This document shows, in pieces, positions 29,428-38,045 of a stretch of 38,045 nt of DNA (positions are counted from its first letter, which is position 1; each line of letters starts with the position of its first letter). The notes below the pieces were generated by a model that ran no database searches, was not told the DNA's origin, and saw only the letters and a list, made by a program, of their open reading frames with translations. The translations under genes were made by a program, and so were the position numbers. Source of the stretch: Actinomycetota bacterium. GTDB taxonomy: Bacteria; Actinomycetota; Actinomycetes; Nanopelagicales; Nanopelagicaceae. The stretch spans positions 1 through 38,045 of the forward strand of contig RGJX01000008.1 in NCBI GenBank assembly GCA_010023045.1. Reading direction: 5' to 3'.

Positions 29428-30510
29428 TTAGCTGATGCGCTCACCTGTGGTTGCGCTGAAGAGATGGACTGATTCACCCTTTGCAGAGACAGTGACTGTC
29501 TGTCCGGCCCTTGGTGGATTCTTTGGATCCCATCGGATGATTACCTGGGCGCCTTCATCGCTAGCGTTATTGAACTTGACTGCGCTATCAATTGGCTTTC
29601 CATAAACAAATGCATCTGCACCGAGTTCTTCAACAACCTCTACTTGAACTTCAAATCCCTTAGAGGCCGGAGTGAATCCTTCTGGGCGAATTCCGACGAT
29701 CACAGAATTGCCAGCCTTTGCGGGGACATCGATATCGAGATGGCCAAGCTTTGCCTTGCCACCGGAGACCGGAGCAATCAAAAGATTCATTGCAGGTGAG
29801 CCTATGAAGCCGGCAACGAATGCATTTGCGGGGCGATCATAGAGATTACGAGGAGTATCTACTTGCTGTAGTAGACCATCCTTAAGAACTGCAACGCGGT
29901 CACCCATGGTCATAGCTTCGACCTGATCATGTGTTACATAGACAGTTGTAATTCCAAGGCGACGTTGGAGAGCTGCGATCTGTGTTCTTGTGGCAACGCG
30001 GAGCTTCGCATCAAGGTTTGAGAGCGGCTCATCCATCAAGAAGACCTGTGGCTCGCGAACGATGGCGCGGCCCATTGCAACGCGCTGACGTTGTCCACCA
30101 GAAAGCGCTTTTGGCTTGCGCTCTAAATATGGTTCAAGATCAAGTAACTTCGCAGCTTCAAGGACGCGACGATCGCGCTCTTCTTTTGCAACTCCGGCAA
30201 TCTTTAGCGCGAAGCCCATATTTTCTGCGACTGTCATATGTGGATAGAGGGCATATGACTGGAAGACCATCGCGATATCGCGATCCTTCGGGGCGACATT
30301 TGTAACATCGCGATCTCCGATATAGATAGCTCCGGTGTCGATCTCCTCCAAACCAGCAAGCATGCGAAGTGAAGTTGATTTTCCGCAACCAGATGGTCCG
30401 ACTAGAACGAGGAACTCACCATCGTTAACTGTTAGATTTAATTTATCTACAGCAGGAGTTGTGGTTCCGGGATAGATGCGAGATGCATCTTTAAATACGA
30501 CTGATGCCAT
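29428..30510 (-). CDS. Sugar-type ABC transporter ATPase (MsmX/UgpC family), orphan
   Basis: A 360-residue ATPase of the carbohydrate uptake type. Walker A GPSGCGKST is at residues 38-46, the signature LSGGQRQRVAMGRAI and Walker B FLMDEPLSNLDAKLR follow, then a C-terminal TOBE-like regulatory domain (VGIRPEGF, EELGADAFVYG). No permease or binding protein is nearby, so it probably energises several sugar transporters encoded elsewhere, as MsmX does in Bacillus; that is inference. The frame stays open to 30813, but I chose the ATG at 30510, which has GGAGAAGGAAG upstream and begins the conserved domain. The extension would be low-complexity and overlap the divergent gene. Confidence 0.9.
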   Translation of the reverse strand: MASVVFKDASRIYPGTTTPAVDKLNLTVNDGEFLVLVGPSGCGKSTSLRMLAGLEEIDTGAIYIGDRDVTNVAPKDRDIAMVFQSYALYPHMTVAENMGFALKIAGVAKEERDRRVLEAAKLLDLEPYLERKPKALSGGQRQRVAMGRAIVREPQVFLMDEPLSNLDAKLRVATRTQIAALQRRLGITTVYVTHDQVEAMTMGDRVAVLKDGLLQQVDTPRNLYDRPANAFVAGFIGSPAMNLLIAPVSGGKAKLGHLDIDVPAKAGNSVIVGIRPEGFTPASKGFEVQVEVVEELGADAFVYGKPIDSAVKFNNASDEGAQVIIRWDPKNPPRAGQTVTVSAKGESVHLFSATTGERIS

Positions 30511-30568
30511 TTTTTTCTTCCTTCTCCGGGCAGGTACGTGCCCGACGGTCCGTTGGATGAAGCAAGGC

Positions 30569-30584
30569 CCCACCGCTCGGTGGG
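30569..30584. repeat. Palindrome in the leader of the ABC ATPase gene
   Basis: CCCACCG and CGGTGGG arms (30569-30575 and 30578-30584) separated by two bases, about 60 bases before the ATPase start in the 169-base gap between divergent genes. It could be a repressor site or an RNA hairpin in the leader. I see no convincing -35/-10 pair for either gene; TACCCT (30664-30669), ten bases before the plus-strand gene, is the best candidate. Confidence 0.4.
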
Positions 30585-30679
30585 ACGGGCGAAGGCTATG
30601 CGAGAGGTGAGCGTGAGGGAAGAGTTTTTCGCCTTCTTTTTCCGCCTCCTTATCAAGGTCGGCTACCCTTAGCCAGCCT

Positions 30680-31999
30680 ATGGACCCCGATGGTGCGTTC
30701 TCGGTCGCTGCTTTCTCAAGCGACCTAATCGTTGTACTCCTCTTTATCCTCCTTGGATCAATCTTCGTAGCCGCTGAAATTGCCCTCATTTCACTACGCG
30801 AAGGCCAGATCAAGGCGATGGCCGAAAAGGGGCGCCGTGGTAAAAAAGTCGCCTACCTTGCCAGCCACCCCAAGAACTTCTTGGCGGCGGTCCAGGTTGG
30901 CGTGACTCTCTCAGGATTCCTCTCAGCTGCTTTTGGCGCAGACCAATTAGGGGATTACTTGATTCCTGTTTTTGAGGGTTGGGGACTAACCACAAATGTG
31001 GCCGCAGGACTCTCACTAGTTCTACTCACTTTAGTCATCGCATATTTCTCATTAGTTCTTGGCGAGTTGGTACCGAAGCGAGTTGCAATCTACAAGACCG
31101 AAGAGATTGCCCTGGCTGTTGCTACCCCGGTCTCAATCGTTGCTTGGGTATTTCGCCCATTAATCTGGCTCTTGGCTCATTCATCTGATCTAATCCTGCG
31201 CGCTTTCGGAATCGACCCCAAGGCCTCCCGCGAAGAGATCACCGAAGAAGAATTAGTTGATCTGGTAACAGGCCATAAAGCCCTCTCTGAAGAAGAGCGC
31301 GATATCGTTGAAGAAGTATTTAATGCAAGTGAACGTCAAATTCATGAGGTCATGGTGCCGCGCACCGAAGTTGATTTTCTCGATGCAGGGCTCTCCCTTA
31401 ACCAGGCGATAAAGGTTGCGGTAGAGAAAGCGCACTCACGTTTCCCAGTCGTGCGCGGAACTAGCGATGAGGTAATTGGTTTTATCCATGCGCGCGACCT
31501 ACTCGAGCGCCCGGAAAAGACCAAAACTGTCATGGATATCGTCCGCCCAATAATTTTCCTTCCCGGAACTAAAGGCGTTCTTCCCGCGCTCTCAGAAATG
31601 CGTGCAAAGCGCCAACAGATTGCGATCGTGCTAGATGAGTACGGTGGCACCGATGGAATAGTGACATTAGAAGATCTAGTTGAAACGCTTATTGGAGATA
31701 TTCATGATGAGTATGACGATTTATCGCAAGAAGTCTCCAATACCCAAAAGAGCGGTGTCTATGAGATTGATGGCTTAATAGCGCTAGAAGATCTCGCCGA
31801 ACAGACCGGAGTTGAAATTCCTGAGGGTCCTTATGAAACTCTCAGCGGTTATGTGATGCATGAACTTGGGCGCATTCCCGAAGTTAGCGATGTGTTGGAA
31901 ATTCCAGGCGCTCAGATCAAGGTCTTATCTATGGAGGGTAAACGTGTAGGTTCACTTCTCTTGACTAGCGCCCATACCAACAAACACCTGCGAGAATAG
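30680..31999 (+). CDS. CNNM/CorC/HlyC-family membrane protein with CBS domains
   Basis: A 439-residue protein with three parts: a DUF21 (CNNM) transmembrane domain (about residues 12-200, with [37 protein letters not shown] and [12 protein letters not shown]), a pair of CBS domains (about 215-340, starting [13 protein letters not shown] and ending [18 protein letters not shown]), and a CorC_HlyC domain (about 355-435). Such proteins are implicated in magnesium or cobalt efflux. The old name hemolysin is misleading. It sits five bases before trpS and is probably co-transcribed with it. Confidence 0.9.
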   Translation: MDPDGAFSVAAFSSDLIVVLLFILLGSIFVAAEIALISLREGQIKAMAEKGRRGKKVAYLASHPKNFLAAVQVGVTLSGFLSAAFGADQLGDYLIPVFEGWGLTTNVAAGLSLVLLTLVIAYFSLVLGELVPKRVAIYKTEEIALAVATPVSIVAWVFRPLIWLLAHSSDLILRAFGIDPKASREEITEEELVDLVTGHKALSEEERDIVEEVFNASERQIHEVMVPRTEVDFLDAGLSLNQAIKVAVEKAHSRFPVVRGTSDEVIGFIHARDLLERPEKTKTVMDIVRPIIFLPGTKGVLPALSEMRAKRQQIAIVLDEYGGTDGIVTLEDLVETLIGDIHDEYDDLSQEVSNTQKSGVYEIDGLIALEDLAEQTGVEIPEGPYETLSGYVMHELGRIPEVSDVLEIPGAQIKVLSMEGKRVGSLLLTSAHTNKHLRE

Positions 32000-32003
32000 C
32001 GAC

Positions 32004-33014
32004 GTGAAGCGGATCCTCTCAGGTATACAACCGACTGCCGAATCGCTCCATCTTGGAAATTATCTTGGCGCAGTAAAGCAATGGGTGGAGCTACAAGAAG
32101 GTAACGATGCGTTTTACTGCATCGTTGATCTTCACGCTCTTACTATTGAGACAGAGCCAGCCGCCCTTCGCCGTCGCACCCTCGCTTCAGCAGCTCAATT
32201 AATCGCACTGGGACTTGATCCAAAGAGGTGCACGCTATTTATCCAGTCACACTTATCCGAACATAATCAACTTGGTTGGATCTTTGAGTGCATTACGGGC
32301 TTTGGCGAAGCTAGCCGGATGACTCAATTTAAGGATAAGTCGCAGAAGTCTGGCGCTGACCGGACCGTTGTTGGCCTCTTTACCTATCCAATGCTTCAAG
32401 CTGCCGATATCTTGCTCTATCAGGCAAACAAGGTTCCGGTGGGCGAGGACCAGCGCCAACATATTGAACTTACAAGAGATCTAGCGCAACGCTTCAATTC
32501 AAAGTATGGCGATACATTCACAGTCCCGGAAGCGCACATCATGAAGGCCTCAGCCAAGATAAATGACCTTCAAGATCCAACGGCCAAGATGAGTAAGTCA
32601 GCTGCTTCAAATGCAGGAGTAATAGATATTCTAGATAGCGCTGATGTAAATGCAAAGAAGATTAAGAGCGCTGTTACTGATACAGGAAAAGAAGTGAAAT
32701 TCGATGAAAAGTCCAAGCCAGGAATCTCAAATCTCCTAACGATTCACTCATCGCTTTCCGGGAAATCAATAGCTGAACTTGAGAATGAATTTATTGGTAA
32801 AGGCTATGGAGATTTCAAGAGCGCGGTTGCCGAGGTTGTTACTGAATATTTTGCTCCTGTGAAAGTAAAAGCAGAAGAACTTCTTAAAGATGAAGTGGGG
32901 CTTATTGAAATCCTCCGCGAGGGAGCAGAAAAAGCCCGAGTTGTCGCAAATAGGACTTTGAAGAGTACTTACGATGCCCTTGGCCTAGTGCCAGGGAAAC
33001 AATTCCTACCCTAG
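32004..33014 (+). CDS. trpS: Tryptophanyl-tRNA synthetase
   Basis: A class I synthetase of 336 residues, normal length. [18 protein letters not shown] carries the HIGH-type motif (HLGN, 16-19), AKMSKS (194-199) is the KMSKS loop, and [25 protein letters not shown] with the tryptophan and ATP site residues is intact. The start is a GTG four bases after the preceding stop with no Shine-Dalgarno sequence, so it depends on coupling. It ends 17 bases before a binding-protein gene. Confidence 0.97.
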   Translation: MKRILSGIQPTAESLHLGNYLGAVKQWVELQEGNDAFYCIVDLHALTIETEPAALRRRTLASAAQLIALGLDPKRCTLFIQSHLSEHNQLGWIFECITGFGEASRMTQFKDKSQKSGADRTVVGLFTYPMLQAADILLYQANKVPVGEDQRQHIELTRDLAQRFNSKYGDTFTVPEAHIMKASAKINDLQDPTAKMSKSAASNAGVIDILDSADVNAKKIKSAVTDTGKEVKFDEKSKPGISNLLTIHSSLSGKSIAELENEFIGKGYGDFKSAVAEVVTEYFAPVKVKAEELLKDEVGLIEILREGAEKARVVANRTLKSTYDALGLVPGKQFLP

Positions 33015-33031
33015 ATTCACCGAGATTCCTG

Positions 33032-33952
33032 ATGCGCTTCCGGATAGCCCTTCTTGCGCTCTCACTCCTTCTTCCTGCAACGATTGCTAGCGCTGAAGAG
33101 CGCACTCCTCGGATCGCAGTCGCTTATGACATTGGATTTAAAGGCGATGGCGGCTTTAATGATGCAGTCAGCGCAGCTCTTGCTCTTGCTAAGAAACGTT
33201 TTAACCTAGTTCCGCCCTTTGTTCGAGAAGTTCCAACGAGTGGTAGCGCTGTCGATCGCCTATCGAAACTTCGGTTCTTGGCCAAGAATGGCTACACCTT
33301 AATCATCACGGTTGGAAGCGGATATCGGGAGACTGTACGTCGAGTCTCGATGGAATACCCAGAAACTCAATTTGCACCAATAAATGATAAGACTCTTGGA
33401 CAACTAAACATCTCAAATATCTACTTTGATGAAGTCGATGCGGCAAAGCTCGCGGGGACCATTGCTGCAGCACGAAGTAAATCTAAAGTTGTAGCAGTCA
33501 TTGGTGGATCTGATGAAGTCAATAGTTCTTTCGCTACGGCAGCCAAGGGCGCTCAAGTTATAAAGATTCCATTTACTGGCGATGTCACAAAATTAGATAC
33601 ATCACTAGAGAGAGCTGATGTTGTCTATTCACTTTGGGATAGGGATGCGAAGGTCTATGAAACCGTTATCAATCGAACCTTCAAAACCTTCTACATTGCG
33701 CGAAATCCAGATCAATATTTTGCTAAATTAGCATCTCATCCGAGGGTTATCGCTGTAATTGAAAAGCAATTAAATAAACCAATTTCACAACTCGTGAAAT
33801 TGGCTTTAGAAGATCGTGCACTAATTGATCTTGTTGATCCCGATCTTGGAATTTATGGAAGAAGTTTCGGATTGGCGAACGGGGGGATTACCTACAAACT
33901 CAAGGAAGGCCAACCTGCCGTTGCGAAAGCTCTAAAAGAGCTCAAAGGTTAA
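33032..33952 (+). CDS. BMP-family substrate-binding protein, divergent short paralogue
   Basis: A 306-residue secreted protein related to the basic membrane protein (PnrA-like) family that binds nucleosides. It has a signal peptide (RFR, hydrophobic core, cleavage after ASA near residues 19-21) and no lipobox Cys. IAVAYDIGFKGDGGFNDAVSAAL matches the family's D-x-G...D-x-FN opening. The middle region is about 30 residues shorter than in the paralogue encoded next door: the GGMNFPAVSDF-type segment is replaced by GGSDEVNSSF. It may bind a different ligand or be a helper protein. It is probably co-transcribed with trpS. Confidence 0.78.
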   Translation: MRFRIALLALSLLLPATIASAEERTPRIAVAYDIGFKGDGGFNDAVSAALALAKKRFNLVPPFVREVPTSGSAVDRLSKLRFLAKNGYTLIITVGSGYRETVRRVSMEYPETQFAPINDKTLGQLNISNIYFDEVDAAKLAGTIAAARSKSKVVAVIGGSDEVNSSFATAAKGAQVIKIPFTGDVTKLDTSLERADVVYSLWDRDAKVYETVINRTFKTFYIARNPDQYFAKLASHPRVIAVIEKQLNKPISQLVKLALEDRALIDLVDPDLGIYGRSFGLANGGITYKLKEGQPAVAKALKELKG

Positions 33953-34034
33953 AGCCAGGGTTTAGAGTCCAACCCCGAAATCTGTGTCCCAGCGCACGAA
34001 GCGCGCGACATGTGAAATGGCTGAAACATGGCGA

Positions 34035-34065
34035 TTGAGTCCTTGTAATGCCTTCCCGATAGGGT
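34035..34065 (+). promoter_or_regulatory. Probable promoter of the main BMP binding-protein gene
   Basis: TTGAGT (34035-34040) and TAGGGT (34060-34065) are 19 bases apart. The predicted leader of about 45 bases contains an ACGTACGT palindrome (34084-34091) and a strong ribosome binding site, unlike the leaderless genes. A weak hairpin (GGGTT...AACCC, 33958-33975) follows the preceding gene. Confidence 0.5.
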
Positions 34066-34102
34066 GCGCTCACGCTTCCCCAAACGTACGTACAAACCCC
34101 TC

Positions 34103-34110
34103 GGGAGGAA
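34103..34110 (+). promoter_or_regulatory. Ribosome binding site that fixes a TTG start
   Basis: GGGAGGAA lies five bases before the TTG at 34116. It decides the start of the binding protein, because the only upstream ATG-type frame begins 132 bases earlier and adds a polar stretch ahead of the signal peptide. Confidence 0.8.
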
Positions 34111-34115
34111 ATAAC

Positions 34116-35132
34116 TTGAAGAGATCAACACGTCTCATCGCTGTAGCGGTTGCAGCTTCTCTCTCCGTTCTCGGAGTAACAGCTCCAGCCTCAGCAAAGA
34201 CAACAAAGGCATGCCTTGCACTTGATACCGGTGGTGTCGATGACAAGTCATTTAACGCATCTGCATGGGCTGGCGCGCAGTCTGTTGCAAATAGCTCAAC
34301 CACAGTCAAGTACTTGGTTGCACAATCAGATGCTGATTACGCACCAAATATCAAGAAACTCGTTGACGAGGGTTGCAACATCGTCATCGGTGTTGGCTTC
34401 TTGATCGCAGGCGCACTTGCAGATGCTGCAAAGAAGTACCCAAAGACCAATTTCGCAATCGTTGATGGTGGCGGAGCTGGAACTGCAAATCACAAGGGAC
34501 TTCTATTTGCAACTAACCAATCATCATTCCTAGCTGGTTACCTCGCTGCTTCTTATACGAAGACTGGCGTTGTAGCTACCTACGGCGGAATGAATTTCCC
34601 TGCAGTTTCTGACTTCATGGATGGATTCGTAAAGGGCGTTGCTCATTACAACAAAGTGAAGAAGAAGAATGTAACTGCACTTGGCTGGGATCCAGTCAAG
34701 AAGGATGGAACATTCGTTGGAAACTTCTCTGACCAAGCAAAGGCACTCCAGATTTCCAAGCAGTTCGAACTACAGAAGGCAGATGTGATCTTCCCTGTAG
34801 CCGGTGGTCTTGGTGGCGCAACTGCTCAGAACGCAATGACCAGCAAGCAATCTGTAGTTATCTGGGTTGACTCAGATGGCGTAATTGCAGCCCCACAGTA
34901 CAAGTCGGTAATTATTACCTCTGTACTCAAGGGCGTTGGCGTCTCTGTTGCTCAGGTAATCAGAGATACACGTTCAAATAAGTTCTCCAGCACTTCCTAT
35001 CTAGGAACACTGAAGAACAAGGGAACTGGTCTTGCACCGTTCTATGATTATGACTCAAAGATTACACAGAAGACCAAGGATGAATTGAAGCGTCTGCAAC
35101 TTGCAATCGCTGCCGGTTCTCTAAAGATCTAA
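34116..35132 (+). CDS. BMP-family (PnrA-like) nucleoside-binding protein
   Basis: The main binding protein of the transporter, about 338 residues from a TTG start. The signal peptide (KRSTR, hydrophobic core, cleavage after ASA) has no lipobox. CLALDTGGVDDKSFNASAWAGAQ, VDEGCNIVIGVGFLIAGAL, FLAGYLAASYTKTGVVATYGGMNFPAVSDFMDGFVKGV and PVAGGLGGATAQ are standard for the family, which captures purine or pyrimidine nucleosides at the cell surface. The strong ribosome binding site, own promoter and terminator directly after it suggest expression above that of the ATPase and permeases downstream. Confidence 0.92.
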   Translation: MKRSTRLIAVAVAASLSVLGVTAPASAKTTKACLALDTGGVDDKSFNASAWAGAQSVANSSTTVKYLVAQSDADYAPNIKKLVDEGCNIVIGVGFLIAGALADAAKKYPKTNFAIVDGGGAGTANHKGLLFATNQSSFLAGYLAASYTKTGVVATYGGMNFPAVSDFMDGFVKGVAHYNKVKKKNVTALGWDPVKKDGTFVGNFSDQAKALQISKQFELQKADVIFPVAGGLGGATAQNAMTSKQSVVIWVDSDGVIAAPQYKSVIITSVLKGVGVSVAQVIRDTRSNKFSSTSYLGTLKNKGTGLAPFYDYDSKITQKTKDELKRLQLAIAAGSLKI

Positions 35133-35145
35133 GTAATCAAAGAGA

Positions 35146-35183
35146 AAAGCGAGCCAGGTGTGAGAAATCACCTGGCTCGTTTT
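35146..35183 (+). terminator. Terminator after the nucleoside-binding protein gene
   Basis: An 11-bp perfect stem (35150-35160 with 35169-35179), extendable by a G-T and three A-T pairs, eight-base loop, followed by TTTT. Its position inside the transporter gene set would lower expression of the ATPase and permeases relative to the binding protein. Confidence 0.88.
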
Positions 35184-35249
35184 CATTTCCCCACTTTTCC
35201 GATAGATTTTCGCCTAATACTTGGCGAGAAATAGGGGAAGACTCGATTC

Positions 35250-36758
35250 ATGTCAGTTGAGCTGCGTGGCATCACAAAGAGTTTTGGCTCCCTAGTCGCA
35301 AACGATGCAATTGATCTAAAAGTAGAAGCTGGCCAGATTCATGCCATCTTGGGTGAAAATGGCGCTGGCAAATCGACTTTGATGAATATCCTCTTCGGAC
35401 TATTGCAACCTGACTCCGGTGAGATTCTCATCGATGGTAAACCCATCCAAGTCAATGAGCCAAGCGATGCGCTCACGGCTGGAATTGGAATGGTTCACCA
35501 ACATTTCATGCTTATCCCAGTCTTTACCGTTGCTGAGAATATTGTCCTGGGACACGAGAAGATCCGAGGTGTTGGCTCCCTAGATTTAAGAGAAGCTCGA
35601 ACTCAGATTATGGAAATCGCAAAGCGCTTTAACTTTGAGATCGATCCGGATGCGCTAATTGAAGAGTTACCGGTTGGTGTGCAACAGCGAGTGGAAATTA
35701 TCAAAGCGCTCTTTTTCAATGCAAAAATCATTATCCTAGATGAACCTTCAGCCGTCTTAACGCCACAAGAAACCGATGAACTATTAAATGTGATGCGCGA
35801 GCTGAAGAAACAAGGTAAGTCGATTATCTTCATCACCCATAAGCTGCGCGAGGTTCAAGAAGTTGCTGATGAGATTACTATCATCAGGCGCGGCAAGGTT
35901 GTCGGTAAGGCAAAACCAACTGCAACCCAAGAAGAATTAGCATCGATGATGGTGGGAAGGCCAGTCGATCTTGAAGTAACGAAGAAACCATTTACCCCTG
36001 GTCCTGTAATTTTAAAGATCAGTGATTTGAAGGTGACTGATAATCGGGGTCGCGCGCTTGTAAGTGAGATTAATTTTGATGTCCGCGCCGGTGAGATTCT
36101 CGCCGTTGCTGGAGTACAAGGAAATGGCCAGACCGAGCTAGCGCGGGCGATATTGAATTTAGAGCCTCACATTTACGGCTCCATAACTATTGATGGAAAA
36201 GAGATAGTTGGTAAGACCGTAAATGAATCACTGGAATCCGGTATCGCATTTGTCCCAGAATCGCGTGAGCTAGATGGGTTAATTAGCTCATTTAGCATCG
36301 CGGAAAATCTAATTCTCGATACTTTCCATAGCGCTCCAATTTCAAAGTCTGGAATCTTAGATCTGGAGAAAGTAAGGAGTAATGCGGAGGAGTACACAAA
36401 GCAATTTGATGTCCGACTCCAGAGCATCTCTGATCCAGCATCATCTCTCTCTGGTGGAAATAAACAGAAAGTGGTTCTGGCGCGCGAGTTAACTCGTCCC
36501 GTCAAGTTATTGGTCGCTTCTCAACCGACGCGTGGCCTAGATGTCGGCTCAATTGAATTCGTTCACGAGCGGATTCTCGCTGAACGGGACTCCGGGCGGG
36601 CCGTACTGCTATTTAGTAATGAGTTAGATGAGGTTATGGCCTTAGCTGATCGGATTGCTGTTATGTATCACGGAAGCATCATCGATATCGTCTCACCAAG
36701 TGTCACGAGAAATGAATTAGGTCTTCTAATGGCGGGCGTAAAAGGTAAATCGGCATGA
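35250..36758 (+). CDS. Nucleoside-type ABC transporter ATPase (two ABC domains)
   Basis: A 502-residue protein with two fused ATPase domains, as in the BMP-type nucleoside and ribose importers. The N-terminal domain has Walker A GENGAGKST at 35-43, IIILDEPSAVLTPQE and a degenerate signature (LPVGVQQRVEI). The C-terminal domain has the shortened GVQGNGQTEL loop in place of Walker A, a full LSGGNKQKVVLAREL signature and VASQPTRGLDVGS. This asymmetry is normal for the family. AGGGGAAG (35232-35239 region) is a plausible ribosome binding site. It overlaps the permease gene by four bases (ATGA). Confidence 0.93.
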   Translation: MSVELRGITKSFGSLVANDAIDLKVEAGQIHAILGENGAGKSTLMNILFGLLQPDSGEILIDGKPIQVNEPSDALTAGIGMVHQHFMLIPVFTVAENIVLGHEKIRGVGSLDLREARTQIMEIAKRFNFEIDPDALIEELPVGVQQRVEIIKALFFNAKIIILDEPSAVLTPQETDELLNVMRELKKQGKSIIFITHKLREVQEVADEITIIRRGKVVGKAKPTATQEELASMMVGRPVDLEVTKKPFTPGPVILKISDLKVTDNRGRALVSEINFDVRAGEILAVAGVQGNGQTELARAILNLEPHIYGSITIDGKEIVGKTVNESLESGIAFVPESRELDGLISSFSIAENLILDTFHSAPISKSGILDLEKVRSNAEEYTKQFDVRLQSISDPASSLSGGNKQKVVLARELTRPVKLLVASQPTRGLDVGSIEFVHERILAERDSGRAVLLFSNELDEVMALADRIAVMYHGSIIDIVSPSVTRNELGLLMAGVKGKSA

Positions 36759-37915
36759 AAAAGTTACTTAATGGTTCCGCACTACTGCCGGTCTTATCTT
36801 TCGCACTTGCAATGCTCATCGGAGGATTATTGATTGCATTCTCAGATGCAAAAGTTCTTGCCCTTCGCTCAGAACCCTGGGAGATGATTAAGGCTGGCGC
36901 TGCCACTGCGTGGAATGCTTACGTGGCGCTCTTTGAAGGAGCTTTTTATGATCCAAACCTGGCTCGCCAAGGAGGCGGCCAAGGTTTCTACCCAATCTCT
37001 GAGACTCTAGTTGTTGCTGCACCACTAATTCTTGCCGGTTTATCGGTGGCGCTTGCTTTCCGCGCTGGCCTTTTCAATATCGGCGCCCAAGGCCAATTCA
37101 TCTTCGGCGCCATCGGCGCTTCATATATCGGATTTACTTATGAGTTACCGCCAATTCTTCACATCACGGTTGCGATGTTATTTGGCGTATTTATTGCGGG
37201 AATCTACGGCGGAATTGTCGGGCTATTAAAGGCAAAGACCGGAGCGCATGAAGTTATCGTCACAATCATGCTCAATTACGTCGCAAGCTACTTGCTGCTC
37301 TGGTTGTTAAAGACCGAAGCATTCTTACGCGAGGGGCGAAATGATCCGATCGCCCCGGATATTTTGGAGAGCGCGAGATTGCCTAAGATTTTAGGAAGTG
37401 AATTCCGAATTAGCGTTGCGATATTGATCTCGCTTCTTGTCGCATGGTTGATTGCCTTCTTGCTCAACAAGACAACGCTGGGCTTTAGATTCCGCGCTGT
37501 TGGTGCAAATGCTGCTGCAGCTAGAACCGCTGGTATGTCAGTCGCTTTTGTAACCACTTCGGTGATGATAGTTGCCGGAGCGCTAGCAGGACTGGGCGGT
37601 GCACTCAATGTCCTTGGTGGCGAATATGCACTCACAGTCGGCATCGCCGGTTCATTTGGTTTTGATGCAATTACCGTTGCACTACTTGGACGAGCCAAAC
37701 CGCTTGGTGTAGTTCTCTCTGCTTTCTTGTTTGCATCACTTCGAGTAGGCGGCCAGATGATGCAAGCAAAGACTGATACGCCGCTTGATCTAGTTCTAGT
37801 TATTCAAGCTCTCATTATTCTCTTCATCGCTGCCCCAGCTTTAGTAAAGGCGATCTTTAGATTGAAGAACATCAGCGCATCGACTGGCATGGCTGCAAAA
37901 GGTTGGAATGGATAA
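36755..37915 (+). CDS. Nucleoside-type ABC transporter permease, first subunit
   Basis: A 386-residue permease with about nine to ten hydrophobic segments. FYPISETLVVAAPLILAGLSVALAFRAGLFNIGAQGQF is the family's conserved N-terminal half, EVIVTIMLNYVASYLLLWLL follows, and FRAVGANAAAARTAGM is the coupling region contacting the ATPase. It pairs with the second permease encoded next. The ATG overlaps the ATPase stop, and its own stop shares one base with the next start (TAATG). Confidence 0.93.
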   Translation: MKKLLNGSALLPVLSFALAMLIGGLLIAFSDAKVLALRSEPWEMIKAGAATAWNAYVALFEGAFYDPNLARQGGGQGFYPISETLVVAAPLILAGLSVALAFRAGLFNIGAQGQFIFGAIGASYIGFTYELPPILHITVAMLFGVFIAGIYGGIVGLLKAKTGAHEVIVTIMLNYVASYLLLWLLKTEAFLREGRNDPIAPDILESARLPKILGSEFRISVAILISLLVAWLIAFLLNKTTLGFRFRAVGANAAAARTAGMSVAFVTTSVMIVAGALAGLGGALNVLGGEYALTVGIAGSFGFDAITVALLGRAKPLGVVLSAFLFASLRVGGQMMQAKTDTPLDLVLVIQALIILFIAAPALVKAIFRLKNISASTGMAAKGWNG

Positions 37916-38045
37916 TGGCCAAGATATCTAATCTGACTCCAGCGCAACGGCGCACTAGACGAGGTATCTACACCCTCGGAATCTTTACACTCTTATCAAG
38001 CATCCCATTTATCTTCCTTGCAAAAGATTCAGCAAATGTCACCTA
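37915..38045 (+). CDS. Nucleoside-type ABC transporter permease, second subunit (partial, N-terminus)
   Basis: The first 43 codons of a gene that runs out of the window. A polar, basic N-terminus (PAQRRTRRG) leads into a hydrophobic helix (IYTLGIFTLLSSIPFIFL), as expected for the second permease that follows the first in BMP-type transporter operons. The identification rests mostly on position and the one-base overlap with the upstream gene. Confidence 0.75.
   Translation, partial: MAKISNLTPAQRRTRRGIYTLGIFTLLSSIPFIFLAKDSANVT

Noticed and set aside
30511-30813. N-terminal extension of the sugar-type ABC ATPase
   Set aside because: The extension is not family-like, overlaps the divergent CNNM-type gene, and a ribosome binding site sits directly before the ATG at 30510.
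33984-34115. N-terminal extension of the main BMP binding protein from an ATG at 33984
   Set aside because: The extra 44 residues are polar and precede a normal signal peptide. GGGAGGAA plus TTG at 34116 explains the start.
33953-34115. Possible tRNA or riboswitch in the gap before the main BMP gene
   Set aside because: I could find only a five-base-pair hairpin and a palindrome. No cloverleaf, T-loop or known riboswitch core is present.

Overview
The window is a gene-dense stretch of an actinobacterial chromosome. The evidence is a WhiB iron-sulfur regulator, the alr / tsaE-tsaB-rimI-tsaD / groES-groEL / whiB / guaB-guaB3-guaA order, the pcrA-sucC-sucD-PerM-like order, a DUF3017-type gene behind folD and a GroEL with a His-rich tail. 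From memory the first order parallels Mycobacterium tuberculosis Rv3423c-Rv3396c and the second Rv0949-Rv0955. Moderate GC, overlapping start/stop codons, missing neighbours (no purN/purH before folD, no nnr gene before alr) and many transporters suggest a streamlined free-living lineage such as freshwater Nanopelagicales (acI). That placement is inference. I see no tRNA, rRNA, CRISPR array, insertion sequence or prophage, and no gene-free stretch over 300 bases.

Layout. 1-2176: end of glmS, a PAP2-type membrane protein and alr. 2213-8537: a branched-chain-amino-acid-type ABC transporter (two ATPases, two permeases, a secreted binding protein) ending in a secreted alpha/beta hydrolase, set between alr and tsaE, which are neighbours in mycobacteria. 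8641-13256: the tRNA t6A genes with rimI, then groES-groEL under a CIRCE operator. 13317-15702: TerC-type membrane protein, a WhiB3-like regulator on the minus strand and a MerR regulator with a cobalamin-binding half resembling the CarH photoreceptor. 15728-20194: guanine nucleotide synthesis (a guaB without its CBS domains, guaB3, guaA) and a secreted cyclophilin. 20191-28146: a PIG-L deacetylase divergent from pcrA, then sucC, sucD, PerM-like, folD, DUF3017-like and mdh. 28157-33014: NADP isocitrate dehydrogenase, an orphan sugar-type ABC ATPase (minus), a CNNM/CorC-type protein and trpS. 33032-38045: a nucleoside-type BMP ABC transporter with two binding proteins, one ATPase and two permeases, the last cut by the window edge.

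Two things stand out. First, three core enzymes have lost internal segments: guaB lacks the whole CBS (Bateman) module, folD lacks about 26 residues including the conserved PCTP loop, and mdh lacks about 50 codons including the catalytic His, with a frameshift. The guaB junction is clean and looks like natural domain loss. The folD and mdh lesions lie about 1.15 kb apart and could be decay or an assembly error. Second, many transcription units start with a TANNNT -10 element six or seven bases before the start codon, which points to leaderless transcripts. This pattern revises the whiB start and reveals two divergent promoters with overlapping -10 boxes between the deacetylase gene and pcrA. 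I did not find a clearly new multi-gene system. The best candidates for new biology are the transporter-hydrolase operon and the CarH-like regulator divergent from whiB.
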